NCBI RefSeq assembly: GCF_014042355.1
Contig: NZ_JACEZU010000001.1
Coordinates: forward strand, 124,001 to 188,000
Direction: 5' to 3'
From: Rugamonas apoptosis
GTDB taxonomy: Bacteria; Pseudomonadota; Gammaproteobacteria; Burkholderiales; Burkholderiaceae_D
Length of the DNA: 64,000 nt
The position numbers and the translations under genes are program-made. Shown piece after piece: positions 1 to 8,103 of the stretch (the first letter of the stretch is position 1; every line of letters starts with the position of its first letter). The notes under the pieces were generated by a model. It was not told the origin of the DNA and made no database searches. It was given only the letters and a program-made list of their open reading frames with translations.

Positions 1-429
1 CTGGACCGCTTGAAGGCGGCAGGCGCGACGGAAGTGGTGCCGGAACTGCTGGAGGGCAGTCTGATGCTGGCCTCGCACGCGCTGGTGATGCTGGGCGTGC
101 CGCTGCGGCGCGTGGTGCACCGGGTGCAGACGGCGCGCGAGGAACGCTACGCCTCGCTGCGCGGCTACTTCCACGGCGCCAGCGACAGCAGCGAGGAGGC
201 GGACCTGGTGCGCCTGCACTCGGTCACGCTGAGCGAAGGCGCGGCGGCCATCGGCAAGTCGCTCGGTGAACTCCATCTGGAGGATACGGGCGCGGAAGTG
301 GCCAGCATCCGGCGCGGCATGGGCCGGCTGGAAGCGGAAGCCCAGACCATGCTGGCGCCCGACGATGTGGTGGTGGTGCGCGGCGCGGCCGACGCCGTGA
401 GCCGGGCCGAGAGCCGGCTGCTGCGCTAA
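1..429 (+). CDS. Kef-type (CPA2) monovalent cation:H+ antiporter, C-terminal part only
   Basis: The reading frame is open from base 1, so the N-terminal membrane domain lies outside the window. What is visible is the end of a TrkA-N (RCK) nucleotide-binding domain, a stretch that is typical of KefB/KefC-type proteins (SLRGYFHG), and then a TrkA-C domain over roughly the last 75 residues. Family knowledge: these proteins exchange K+ or Na+ for H+ across the inner membrane and are gated by ligands bound at the RCK module. The gene ends 3-4 nt before a perfect 22-bp hairpin shared with the convergent GGDEF gene. The exact subfamily (KefB, KefC or YbaL-like) cannot be settled from this fragment. 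Confidence 0.8.
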   Translation: MDRLKAAGATEVVPELLEGSLMLASHALVMLGVPLRRVVHRVQTAREERYASLRGYFHGASDSSEEADLVRLHSVTLSEGAAAIGKSLGELHLEDTGAEVASIRRGMGRLEAEAQTMLAPDDVVVVRGAADAVSRAESRLLR

Positions 430-432
430 CCA

Positions 433-498
433 AAAAGCGGGGTCAGTTCCGGCAACCCGCCAAATTGGTGGCGCGATGCCGGAACTGACCCCGCTTTT
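433..498. repeat. REP-like hairpin, copy A (22-bp perfect stem)
   Basis: Arms at 433-454 and 477-498 are perfectly complementary, with core GGGGTCAGTTCCGGCA, around a 22-nt loop. The outermost A/T pairs give a T-run on either strand, so it can act as a bidirectional terminator for the convergent antiporter and diguanylate cyclase genes. The same arm and a nearly identical loop occur in inverted orientation at 43614-43668, which marks it as a dispersed element and not merely a local terminator. Confidence 0.85.
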
Positions 499-508
499 CC
501 GCTTTTCG

Positions 509-1678
509 CTAGGTCGGCAGGTGGCGGATCACGCGGTTGCGTCCAGCCGCCTTGGCCTGGTACAGGGCGCCGTCGGCGCGCGCCAGCAGTTCGCGCGCCA
601 CCAGTTCCGGTTCACCGGCGGCCAGGTCCGGATCGAGACAGGCCACGCCGATCGACACGGTGACGGACAACCGCACTTCCTGCGTCAGGCTGATCATGGT
701 GCCGGCCACGCTGGCGCGGATACGCTCGGCCACGAAGGCGGCGCTGTCCAGGTCCGCGTCGATCAGCAACACGATGAATTCCTCGCCGCCGAAACGGGCC
801 AGCGCGTCCGACAGGCGCAGCTCGTCCTTGATGCGGCCCGCCACTTCGCGCAGCACGTCGTCGCCGCCCTGGTGGCCCACGGTGTCGTTGACGCGCTTGA
901 AGTGGTCGATATCGAGGAACATCAGCGAGATCGGGTAGCGCTGGCGCCGCGCGCGGGCGATTTCCTCCAGCAGGCGCCGGTCCATATAGCGCCGGTTGTA
1001 GACGCCCGTCAGCGAATCGGTCAGGCCGATGTACTTGAGCATCTCGTTACTGATCACGTTTTCCAGGCAGATAGCGACGATGGAGGCCATGTGCTCGATG
1101 AAGTCGGTGCCCAGGCTGGGCGTGAAGCGGGTCGGGTCCACGCTGCCCAGATTGAGGCTGCCGATAATGCGCTTGTTGCGCATCAGCGGCACCAGCGCCA
1201 CGCTTTGCAGCCCGGCCGGCGCGTTGGGGAACGGCAGCGCGTGGCGCACGGGATCGTACATGCCCAGCAGCGGCTTGGGCGCCGGCGTGTGGGCGTTGCG
1301 GTGGCCCAGCTCGAAGCTTAGATCATCGATCTGCTCGACGAAAATCAAATTGGGAAAGTCGGCGAACACCACGCCCAGCTTGCCCATCACGGTACGGATG
1401 TCGGCGCCGTCGTCGATCAGGGTCAGGGTCACGCTTTCCAGCTCGGAGATGACGGGCAGGTTGCGGAAGATGGTGCCCACCAGCTCGGGGAAGGTGGCGG
1501 CGCCCACGATGTCCAGGTCGAACGCCTGGTGGCGGCACATGATCGAGTGGTTGCGCTCGGCCTGCTCCAGCAGATAGGCCATGCGCGCGCGCAGCGCCTG
1601 GTTCTCCGCCGCCAGCTCGCTGGCCCGCGTGGCGGGATCAGCGTGGGACGGCATCGCGCCTGTGACAGTGTGCGTCAT
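509..1678 (-). CDS. Diguanylate cyclase with N-terminal DUF484/GAF-like sensor domain
   Basis: A 389-residue protein. After a short coiled-coil start, residues about 30-210 form a GAF/DUF484-like sensor module, followed by a GGDEF domain. The active-site motif is GGEEF, a functional variant, and an RLSD sequence five residues upstream is a canonical RxxD product-inhibition site, so the enzyme should make c-di-GMP from two GTP and be feedback-inhibited. There are no membrane segments, so it is probably cytosolic. The ATG at 1678 is preferred over an in-frame TTG nine bases upstream because AAGGG then lies at a workable distance. The signal sensed is unknown. Confidence 0.88.
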   Translation of the reverse strand: MTHTVTGAMPSHADPATRASELAAENQALRARMAYLLEQAERNHSIMCRHQAFDLDIVGAATFPELVGTIFRNLPVISELESVTLTLIDDGADIRTVMGKLGVVFADFPNLIFVEQIDDLSFELGHRNAHTPAPKPLLGMYDPVRHALPFPNAPAGLQSVALVPLMRNKRIIGSLNLGSVDPTRFTPSLGTDFIEHMASIVAICLENVISNEMLKYIGLTDSLTGVYNRRYMDRRLLEEIARARRQRYPISLMFLDIDHFKRVNDTVGHQGGDDVLREVAGRIKDELRLSDALARFGGEEFIVLLIDADLDSAAFVAERIRASVAGTMISLTQEVRLSVTVSIGVACLDPDLAAGEPELVARELLARADGALYQAKAAGRNRVIRHLPT

Positions 1679-1720
1679 ACAAACCAACCCTTACTCGATA
1701 GCGACCATGACCGGGAACCG

Positions 1721-1752
1721 TGCCGGATCGATATGGTATTTATCATCCGGCA
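1721..1752. promoter_or_regulatory. Inverted repeat upstream of the diguanylate cyclase
   Basis: TGCCGGAT at 1721-1728 and ATCCGGCA at 1745-1752 form an 8-bp perfect inverted repeat with 16 bases between arms. It lies about 43-75 bp ahead of the diguanylate cyclase start, where an operator or a leader hairpin would be expected. No convincing -35/-10 pair was found, so a role is only suggested. Confidence 0.3.
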
Positions 1753-1807
1753 AGTTACAACATTACGCCAAGAAATGAAGGTTGGAAATGCCAAAAAGTA
1801 AATTTAC

Positions 1808-2662
1808 TTACAAAAACGCCAATTCGACATCCACTTCCTGCCCCAGCCGTATGCGCTGGCCAGCGCCAGCCACGACGATGGCGTTCATGCCGAAACAGAT
1901 TGCGCCATCGAGCTCCGGTTTGGCGCGGTAGCTTTGCAGCAGGTCGACCGGGTCGGGGCCGATCTGGCCTGTGTCCTGGTCCACGGACGGGATCGGGCAG
2001 CGCGAGCAGGGTTTGACCGGCCGCAGTTCCGCCTCGCCCAGCCGGTAGGCGGCCGCGTAATCCTCCTCGAACGCCTCCAGGCCGGCGATGACGAGGTTGG
2101 GACGGAAGCGGTTCATGGGCACGGCGGCACGGCCGGCCGCCGTCAGCCGGGTGTTGAGATCGTCCAGCGAGGCGGCGCCGGCCACCAGCACCGGGTAACC
2201 GTCCGAGAACAGGGTGGTGGCCGCCACGCCCTGGGTCCACTTCTCGCTGACCTGGCGCAGCGCGTCGGCATGGAAGCGCACCAGCCGGCACGGCACGCCG
2301 ATGGCGTTGCTGAACCAGGCGGCCGTCAGCTCGTCGCAATCGTAGGCCAGTACGCTGTCGTCCCACACCTGCACGGTGCGCGCGACGGCTTGCTCGGGAT
2401 GGGGCAGGCCCAGCGGGATTTCCAGCCGCAACATGCCGGGCGCGCGCAGTTCCAGGGTTTCCCCCTTCAGGCGCGGCACGATCAGGGCCATGCGCGGATG
2501 CTCGCGCTGGGTCATGAAGCGCCCTTCCCCATCGACCACCATCCATTCGCGGTCGTAGATGTGCTGGGTCATCAGACCCGCTTCAGTCAGTGTGGCTTCC
2601 TGCAGCGACAGGCCGGCGCAGGATTTGATGGGATAGAGCGTGATGGCGGTGAGGGTAGGCAT
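1808..2662 (-). CDS. MOSC domain protein (YcbX-like), molybdenum-cofactor dependent
   Basis: 284 residues. The N-terminal MOSC beta-barrel begins with the characteristic LYPIKSC sequence, and the C-terminal MOSC domain carries the conserved cysteine in KPCSRCPIPSVD. Family knowledge: YcbX-type proteins bind a sulfurated molybdenum cofactor through this cysteine and detoxify N-hydroxylated compounds with an electron-donating reductase. The frame is open further upstream, but ATG 2662 starts exactly at the conserved MOSC N-terminus, so it is preferred. It lies in the same orientation as the NYN gene but is separated from it by a hairpin, so it probably has its own transcript. Confidence 0.85.
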   Translation of the reverse strand: MPTLTAITLYPIKSCAGLSLQEATLTEAGLMTQHIYDREWMVVDGEGRFMTQREHPRMALIVPRLKGETLELRAPGMLRLEIPLGLPHPEQAVARTVQVWDDSVLAYDCDELTAAWFSNAIGVPCRLVRFHADALRQVSEKWTQGVAATTLFSDGYPVLVAGAASLDDLNTRLTAAGRAAVPMNRFRPNLVIAGLEAFEEDYAAAYRLGEAELRPVKPCSRCPIPSVDQDTGQIGPDPVDLLQSYRAKPELDGAICFGMNAIVVAGAGQRIRLGQEVDVELAFL

Positions 2663-2730
2663 GCGGGCACGTGGCAGCGCGGTGCGCGCTGTGGCAAGGT
2701 TGTCCAAAAGTGAAGTATGGCAGAAAGCGC

Positions 2731-2764
2731 GCCCGGTGTCAGACCGTGGGACCTGACACCGGGC
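2731..2764. repeat. GTGTCAG-type hairpin, terminator-like
   Basis: Perfect 12-bp arms GCCCGGTGTCAG (2731-2742) and CTGACACCGGGC (2753-2764) with a 10-nt loop. It sits just after the NYN gene in its direction of transcription and ahead of the MOSC gene. No T-run follows. The GTCAG/CTGAC core is shared with the larger hairpins at 433-498 and 43614-43668, so it is probably a related dispersed repeat. Confidence 0.7.
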
Positions 2765-2808
2765 GATGACCCGGACCACCTTGCTCCGCCGGGCGGCGGG
2801 GCGCGTGC

Positions 2809-4446
2809 TTACGCTTCGGACTTGGCGTCCTTGCGCGGACGACGGCCGCGCGGCTGGGGCTTGCGGGCCGGCTTGGCAGGCGCTTGCGCCTCGTGGCTGG
2901 CCGCCGCTGGGGTGTCCGATACCGGCTGGACTTCGGCGACCGGGGCGGCCTCCACGACGTCAGCCGCGGCGGCGGCTGGCTTGGCCTTGGCTTTGGCCGC
3001 TGGCGTCTTCTTGGTGGCGGCCTTGGCGGCACGGGCCCCCTTGGCAGGCGGCTTGGCGGCTTTGCCGGCCTTGGCGGGCTTGGCATCACCCGCTTGCACT
3101 ACGTCGGCGTCCAATTCCACCGCTTGTGCCGCTTGCGCGTCCGGCGCCTGGTCGGCATGGTGCACCGGAGTCACGTCATCCGCAGGCGCTGGCGACTGGG
3201 CCGCCACGGTATCCACCGCCGCACTGGCAGATGGCTTGCCGCCCTTGCGCTCGGCCTGCTTGCGGCCACCGCGCTTGCCACGGCCATGACGGCCTTCCTG
3301 GCGCGGCTCGGCCACTTCCGCCTCGATGATGTCTGCTTCGTCGATGATCTCGCCAGCGTCGGCCGGGGCCAGCACTTCGACCAGCTCCACCACTTCCACC
3401 ACCTCGAACGGTTCCGCATCCAGCAGTTCCGGTTCGGCGTCCATCACCAGTTCCGTGGCGCGTTCCTCGCCGCGCTCGGCGTGGCGGCCCGACTGGCCAC
3501 GGCCACGGCCGCGACCGCGGCGGCCATCCTGGCGACCTTCATGGCGCGGCGCTTCCACGGCTTCCGCCACCGCTGGCGCGCCTTCGGCCGCGCCGGCGCC
3601 TTCGGCCATGCCAGTGCTGGCGGCGCCGCTGCTGCGGTACACGTAGGCACCCGATTTCTCATCGCGGCCGAACTCCAGCAAGCCTCGGGCACGCGCTTCC
3701 TCCAGCAGATTGCCGAAGGTGCGGAAGCCGTAGTACGACTCGCTGAAATCGGGCTTGCGGCGCTTGATCGCTTCCTTCAGCACGGAAGCCCAGATCTTGC
3801 CGCTGTCGCCGCGCTCGGACACCAGCGCGTCGAAGGTGCCGACCACGATTTCCATGGCCTGGTTACGGCGCTTTTCCATGTCGTCGCGGCGGCGCTTTTC
3901 CTCCTCCGGCGTACGCTTGACGGCCGGCTGGGCCTCGCGTGGATCGCGCTTCGCGGCGGCACGGCGGCTCTCGCGCACCAGATCATCGTAGAAGATGAAT
4001 TCATCGCAGTTGGCCACCAGCAGGTCCGAGGTGGATTGCTTGACGCCCACGCCGATCACCTTCTTGGCGTTCTCGCGCAGCTTGGATACCAGCGGCGAAA
4101 AATCGGAATCGCCCGAGATGATGACGAAGGTGTCCACGTGCGACTTGGTGTAGCACAGGTCGAGCGCGTCGACCACCATGCGGATGTCGGCCGAGTTCTT
4201 GCCGGACTGGCGCACGTGGGGGATTTCGATCAGCTCGAAGTTGGCCTCGTGCATGGGCGCCTTGAAGCCCTTGTAACGGTCCCAGTCGCAATACGCTTTC
4301 TTGACGACGATGCTGCCCTTGAGCAGCAGGCGTTCCAGCACCGGCTTGATATCGAACTTGTCGTAATTGGCGTCGCGCACACCGAGCGCCACGTTTTCAA
4401 AATCGCAGAACAGCGCCATGCTGACGTTATCGTTGGGGGAAGCCAT
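2809..4446 (-). CDS. NYN (LabA-like PIN) domain protein with OST-HTH/LOTUS domain and long basic disordered tail
   Basis: 545 residues in three parts. Residues about 8-160 are a NYN/LabA-like PIN nuclease domain with the acidic positions in CDFEN, NSADIRMVVDA and SGDSDF. Residues about 195-275 match an OST-HTH/LOTUS RNA-binding domain. The remaining half is Ala/Lys/Pro/Glu-rich low complexity with RGRGRG and KAKPAAAAA-type runs, resembling the disordered tails of RNase E or histone-like proteins. Family knowledge: NYN proteins are metal-dependent RNases, and bacterial LOTUS domains often pair with them and bind RNA. Inference: a cytosolic RNase whose tail binds RNA or partner proteins. Its target is unknown. 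It is divergent from the MORN lipoprotein. Confidence 0.85.
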   Translation of the reverse strand: MASPNDNVSMALFCDFENVALGVRDANYDKFDIKPVLERLLLKGSIVVKKAYCDWDRYKGFKAPMHEANFELIEIPHVRQSGKNSADIRMVVDALDLCYTKSHVDTFVIISGDSDFSPLVSKLRENAKKVIGVGVKQSTSDLLVANCDEFIFYDDLVRESRRAAAKRDPREAQPAVKRTPEEEKRRRDDMEKRRNQAMEIVVGTFDALVSERGDSGKIWASVLKEAIKRRKPDFSESYYGFRTFGNLLEEARARGLLEFGRDEKSGAYVYRSSGAASTGMAEGAGAAEGAPAVAEAVEAPRHEGRQDGRRGRGRGRGQSGRHAERGEERATELVMDAEPELLDAEPFEVVEVVELVEVLAPADAGEIIDEADIIEAEVAEPRQEGRHGRGKRGGRKQAERKGGKPSASAAVDTVAAQSPAPADDVTPVHHADQAPDAQAAQAVELDADVVQAGDAKPAKAGKAAKPPAKGARAAKAATKKTPAAKAKAKPAAAAADVVEAAPVAEVQPVSDTPAAASHEAQAPAKPARKPQPRGRRPRKDAKSEA

Positions 4447-4748
4447 GTGGAATGTGTTTTTCTAGTGAGGAGAGTGGGACAGGCGCTCCGCCTCGGCGCG
4501 CCTAAGACAATGCGGGGATTATACCGAACTGGCTTGCTTACGTTGATGAAATGGCCAGCCGTGTATGCAACAAGCAAGCGGCGGCCGGACAACAACCGCA
4601 AGTGAGCGATTGCTTTTTAACCACAGCTCGTCTAAATTCCCATATGGAAATTTACTTTACGTACTTATAATCCATTTTGGCAACACCAACAATGGCTTAG
4701 CATGTGCCTTTGCGAACCACCCGCTGACCTAATCCCGAGAAGAATGGC
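4447..4748. other. Divergent intergenic region between NYN gene and MORN lipoprotein
   Basis: No coding sequence is supported in these 302 bases. The left half should hold the NYN gene promoter. The right half is markedly AT-richer than its surroundings and contains a 20-bp near-palindrome and a consensus -10 box, described separately. Confidence 0.6.
4634..4671 (+). promoter_or_regulatory. Putative promoter with palindromic operator for the MORN lipoprotein
   Basis: A consensus TATAAT occurs at 4666-4671, 77 bases ahead of the start codon. The expected -35 position has no good hexamer. Instead, the near-palindrome AAATTCCCATATGGAAATTT (4634-4653, 18 of 20 positions symmetric) covers it. An activator or repressor bound at the -35 is a natural reading, but this is inference from sequence alone. 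Confidence 0.45.
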
Positions 4749-6470
4749 ATGCGTAAATTGAGCGCTGCAACACCCCGGCCGCCCCTGGGCGCGACCGTCC
4801 GTTCCCACCGCTATCGCGGCCTGACGCCCATGCTGCCGCTGGCCCTGCTGCTGGCCGGCTGCGGCACCACCTACACGGTCGACGACGGCAGTCCGGTCGA
4901 CGAAAAACTGCTGGCCCGCATCCGCACCTATGGCAAAGGCCAGCAAGCGCTGCGACCCAGCATCATCAAGACGGCCGAACTGAAGGACAAGGATTGCAGC
5001 ACGCAGTACGAGCTGCCGTTCGTAACGGCGTCCTCGTACGACCTGCCCAAGCAAAAGAAGATCGCGTGGGTGCGCGGACTGCGGGTGGACGAGCGCCTCA
5101 CCGTGATCGCGGCCACGCGTGAATCGGGCCTGGCGCTGGGCGACCATATCGAGGAAGTGGACGGCTACTCGAAAGCCGATACGGCCAAGATGCTGGAAGA
5201 ACTCAACAGCCTGCGCGACAACGGCCGTCCGTTCAAGCTCACGCTGGCCGGCGGCCGCAAGGTTCCCGTCACGCCGGTGGAAGTGTGCCGCGGCCACCTC
5301 AACGTGGCCACGCCGGAGGCGACCGAGGCGCAGAGCTATCACTGGCTCCAGAGCACCCACCCGCTGCCTCTGTTCGAGCAAGACCTGACTTCCGACGAAG
5401 CGCTGTGGATGGTGTTGTGGACCCAGGGCTTATCCGAGGAAGCGGGTGCGCGCATGAAGGTGTACCACTACGGCATGAAGATCGTCAAAACCAGCTTCAC
5501 CATCGCCAGCGTGGTGAGCGGGGTGGGTGCGATCGCCAACTCGGCCAACGCGGCCGCTGCTGCGGCGGCCAGTGCCCAGGCCAGCCGCGCCGCCGGCCAG
5601 GCCGCGCTGGAGGCCGCCGCCAAGGTGGCGGCGGAAGAGGCGGCCGCCTCGCTGCGGGCCAAGGCGCAGAACGCGCTGCTGACGGTGGCGCGCAGCCAGG
5701 CGCAATCCGTCGCGATCGATTCACTCAAGGCCGCCAGCGTGTTCCGCGATAGCCTGAGCGGCGTTTCCTGGGTGGCCGGCACCGGCTTTTACATGGCCGA
5801 CCAGTGGGCCATCGACCGCATGGCCAAGCTGGGAAGTGATCCCATCGCCGCCTACACGCTGCACTACAAACTGGCGTCGAAGTCGATGGCGCAGAATGCG
5901 TTCGTGTTCGACGAGGAGCGCATGAAATGGATGATGGCTTACGCGGACAAGAGCGGCAATGCCGAGCGCGTGCAACTGGCCTTTAACGGTGAAGACCCGA
6001 ACGGGCCGATCACCTATGCCGTCGCCAACACGGTGGACCCGAACGGCCTGGTGACGTATGTGTCGGACGCGCCGCTGCCCGGCACGGCGGCGGCCGCCGC
6101 CGCTGTCGCCGCCACCGCGCCCACCATCCGCGTGCAGGCCGGCGACGCCGTGATCGAAGGCGCGTTTGTGATCGATGCCAACCAGACCACCTACACCGGC
6201 AACGGCAAGGTGTCGTGGGCCAATGGCGACGTCTATGTGGGCGATCTGGCGGCGGGCTACCGCACCGGGTCTGGCCGCATGGAGTGGTCCAATGGCGACC
6301 GCTACGAAGGCCAGTGGCGCTCCAACCTGCGCCACGGTAAAGGCACCGTGACCTGGAAGAACGGCGACAGCTGGAGCGGCGTGTTCCGCGAGGATGAACG
6401 CACGGAAGATGGCACGCTGTCGCGCAACACCATCACGCCGGACCTGCCAGCCGCGGCGAAGGACACCTGA
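4749..6470 (+). CDS. Predicted lipoprotein with PDZ-like segment and C-terminal MORN repeats
   Basis: 573 residues. The N-terminus has an Arg-rich n-region, a hydrophobic core and lipobox LLAGC with Cys38, so it is probably a lipoprotein. Residues about 115-180 resemble a PDZ domain (GLALGDHIEEVDG). Residues about 260-310 are an Ala-rich helical stretch, and about 480-550 contain three MORN-type repeats with NGD/Y-E-G spacing. Family knowledge: MORN repeats form beta-hairpin stacks that bind membranes or proteins. I do not recognise the whole architecture and give no function. The preceding promoter carries a palindrome, and the gene ends in a strong bidirectional terminator. An internal ATG at codon 28 would remove the positive n-region, so the first ATG is kept. 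Confidence 0.8.
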   Translation: MRKLSAATPRPPLGATVRSHRYRGLTPMLPLALLLAGCGTTYTVDDGSPVDEKLLARIRTYGKGQQALRPSIIKTAELKDKDCSTQYELPFVTASSYDLPKQKKIAWVRGLRVDERLTVIAATRESGLALGDHIEEVDGYSKADTAKMLEELNSLRDNGRPFKLTLAGGRKVPVTPVEVCRGHLNVATPEATEAQSYHWLQSTHPLPLFEQDLTSDEALWMVLWTQGLSEEAGARMKVYHYGMKIVKTSFTIASVVSGVGAIANSANAAAAAAASAQASRAAGQAALEAAAKVAAEEAAASLRAKAQNALLTVARSQAQSVAIDSLKAASVFRDSLSGVSWVAGTGFYMADQWAIDRMAKLGSDPIAAYTLHYKLASKSMAQNAFVFDEERMKWMMAYADKSGNAERVQLAFNGEDPNGPITYAVANTVDPNGLVTYVSDAPLPGTAAAAAAVAATAPTIRVQAGDAVIEGAFVIDANQTTYTGNGKVSWANGDVYVGDLAAGYRTGSGRMEWSNGDRYEGQWRSNLRHGKGTVTWKNGDSWSGVFREDERTEDGTLSRNTITPDLPAAAKDT

Positions 6471-6489
6471 GCGGCGCGAGCACACCAGG

Positions 6490-6541
6490 CCCCCAAAAAC
6501 AAATAAGCCGCGTCGATACGCGGCTTATTTGCTTTTGGGGG
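6490..6541. terminator. Bidirectional rho-independent terminator
   Basis: The core 13-bp stem (6501-6513 with 6518-6530) has a 4-nt loop and is extended by CCCCCAAAA/TTTTGGGGG outer arms with one mismatch. A/T-rich tracts flank both sides. It serves the convergent MORN lipoprotein and 2-hydroxycarboxylate transporter genes. Confidence 0.9.
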
Positions 6542-6567
6542 CCGACGGCTTGCCGCCGTCGCATTGA

Positions 6568-7962
6568 TCAGGCCAGCCGCGTCAGCGCAAACAGCGCCAG
6601 GGTCACGACGATGGCGCCACCGATGCGGGTGGCGATCTGCGCGAACGGCATCAGTTGCATGCGGTTGGCGGCCGTCAGGATGGCCACGTCGCCCGTTCCG
6701 CCCTGCCCGCTGTGGCAGGCGTTGACGATGGCCGCCTCGATCGGATACATCTTCATGCGGCGGGCCACCACAAAGCCGGTGGCCATCAAGCTCGCGACCG
6801 TCGCCATGATCGTGACCAGGTTGGCCAGCGTGAAGGCGGCGATCAACTTTTCCCACGGCGTCATGGCGGCGCCGATGGCGAACAGCAGCGGATAGGTCAC
6901 GGCGGTGGAAAAGAACTTGTACACCACCAGCGAGCCCTGCTGCAACTGCGGGGACACCAGCCGCCCCAGCTTGAACAGGACGGCGACAAACAGCATCACC
7001 ACCGGCGCCGGGAAGTCGAACAGCTTGGCCGACATCAGGCCCACCATGTACAGGGAGATCGCGGTCAGGCCGGCGGAGGCCACCTGGCCGACATCGACCG
7101 TGGCGGCGGGCAGTTCGACGACGCGCGCTTCGTTCTCGACGCCCGGCTGCAAGCGCCCTTCGCCGGTCAGGTGCGGGTAGCGCTTGCCGACGAAATTGAG
7201 CGTGCCCGCCATGAGGATGGCGCACAGGCTACCCAGCATCACCGGCGGCAGCACTTGCGCGAACATATCGCCTTGCGCCTGGCCGAGGATGGTCGCGTAA
7301 CCGATCGACAGCGGAATGGCGCCCTCGCCCACGCCGCCGGCCATGATGGGGACGACGATGAAGAACAGTGTGTGCTGCCAGCCCAGACCGAGCATGGTGC
7401 CGACCAGCGTGCCCACCAGCGCGGCCACCACGGTGCCGGCCGCCAGCGGTGCGAAAATCTTCATGAAACCCTGCACCAGCACCGTGCGGTCCATGCTGAA
7501 GATGCTGCCGACGATGATCGAGGCGATGAACAGGTACAGGAAATTGCTCACCTTGGTAAATTCCACCACGTTCTTCAGCAGCACGGGCGGAATCGCGTGC
7601 AGGTAGACCAGCAGCGATGGCACGAAGGTGGCGAAGATGGCGGCCGCGCCTATGTTGCGCAACAACGGCATCCGTTTGCCGAACTCGGCGCAGGTGAAGC
7701 CGCCGACGGCCAGCACGGCGATCGACACCGAGATATCGGTGGGCAGCTTGCCCATCGCGATGAAGCCGCCAATCAGCGCCAACAGCAGCAAATAGATCGG
7801 CAACGGGACCAGGCCGACCCGCATATCCATCACCCGCCAGGCATGGATATGCCATGGCGTGTTGCCATGCGGCTTGCCGGCGCTATCCTCGAGCGAGGCG
7901 CGCAATGGGGGCAGATGGGCGGATGCAGCGCCGTCGGAATGGCAGGATGGGGAAGTATTCAT
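6568..7962 (-). CDS. 2-hydroxycarboxylate transporter (2HCT/CitS family)
   Basis: 464 residues, with about 11 hydrophobic segments after a polar N-terminal extension of about 45 residues. Two family signatures are visible: GGVGEGAIPLS near the middle and GQGGTGDVAIL near the C-terminus, the paired GGxG reentrant loops of the CitS/MaeN/CimH family. Family knowledge: these inner-membrane symporters take up citrate, malate or lactate with Na+ or H+. The substrate cannot be chosen from sequence. It is a single-gene unit flanked by a strong terminator and, upstream, by a leader with a long inverted repeat. No neighbouring citrate lyase or malolactic genes are present. Confidence 0.88.
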   Translation of the reverse strand: MNTSPSCHSDGAASAHLPPLRASLEDSAGKPHGNTPWHIHAWRVMDMRVGLVPLPIYLLLLALIGGFIAMGKLPTDISVSIAVLAVGGFTCAEFGKRMPLLRNIGAAAIFATFVPSLLVYLHAIPPVLLKNVVEFTKVSNFLYLFIASIIVGSIFSMDRTVLVQGFMKIFAPLAAGTVVAALVGTLVGTMLGLGWQHTLFFIVVPIMAGGVGEGAIPLSIGYATILGQAQGDMFAQVLPPVMLGSLCAILMAGTLNFVGKRYPHLTGEGRLQPGVENEARVVELPAATVDVGQVASAGLTAISLYMVGLMSAKLFDFPAPVVMLFVAVLFKLGRLVSPQLQQGSLVVYKFFSTAVTYPLLFAIGAAMTPWEKLIAAFTLANLVTIMATVASLMATGFVVARRMKMYPIEAAIVNACHSGQGGTGDVAILTAANRMQLMPFAQIATRIGGAIVVTLALFALTRLA

Positions 7963-7968
7963 GGTTAC

Positions 7969-8030
7969 AGTCGTCTCTTGGAATTAAAATCTTCTGCTCC
8001 CCGGGCAGTGGCCCAAGGTCAGAGACGACT
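7969..8030 (-). promoter_or_regulatory. Inverted-repeat leader of the 2HCT transporter
   Basis: AGTCGTCTCT (7969-7978) and AGAGACGACT (8021-8030) are perfect 10-bp arms 42 bases apart, starting seven bases ahead of the start codon. On the transcript the proximal arm contains the only plausible Shine-Dalgarno bases, and TATAGT lies right at the distal arm. Either a sequestering leader stem or a paired operator is possible. Confidence 0.45.
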
Positions 8031-8103
8031 ATACCGATCCAACCTTTCAATCCGCTATCGGTCGCGGATCCCCCTGGCTTGGATCGTAGCCTGACGGGCG
8101 CGC

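Noticed and set aside
6655..8094. A 479-codon plus-strand frame opposite the 2HCT transporter
   Set aside because: His/Gln/Asp-rich sequence with no membrane or domain pattern. The minus-strand protein has the CitS-family signatures.
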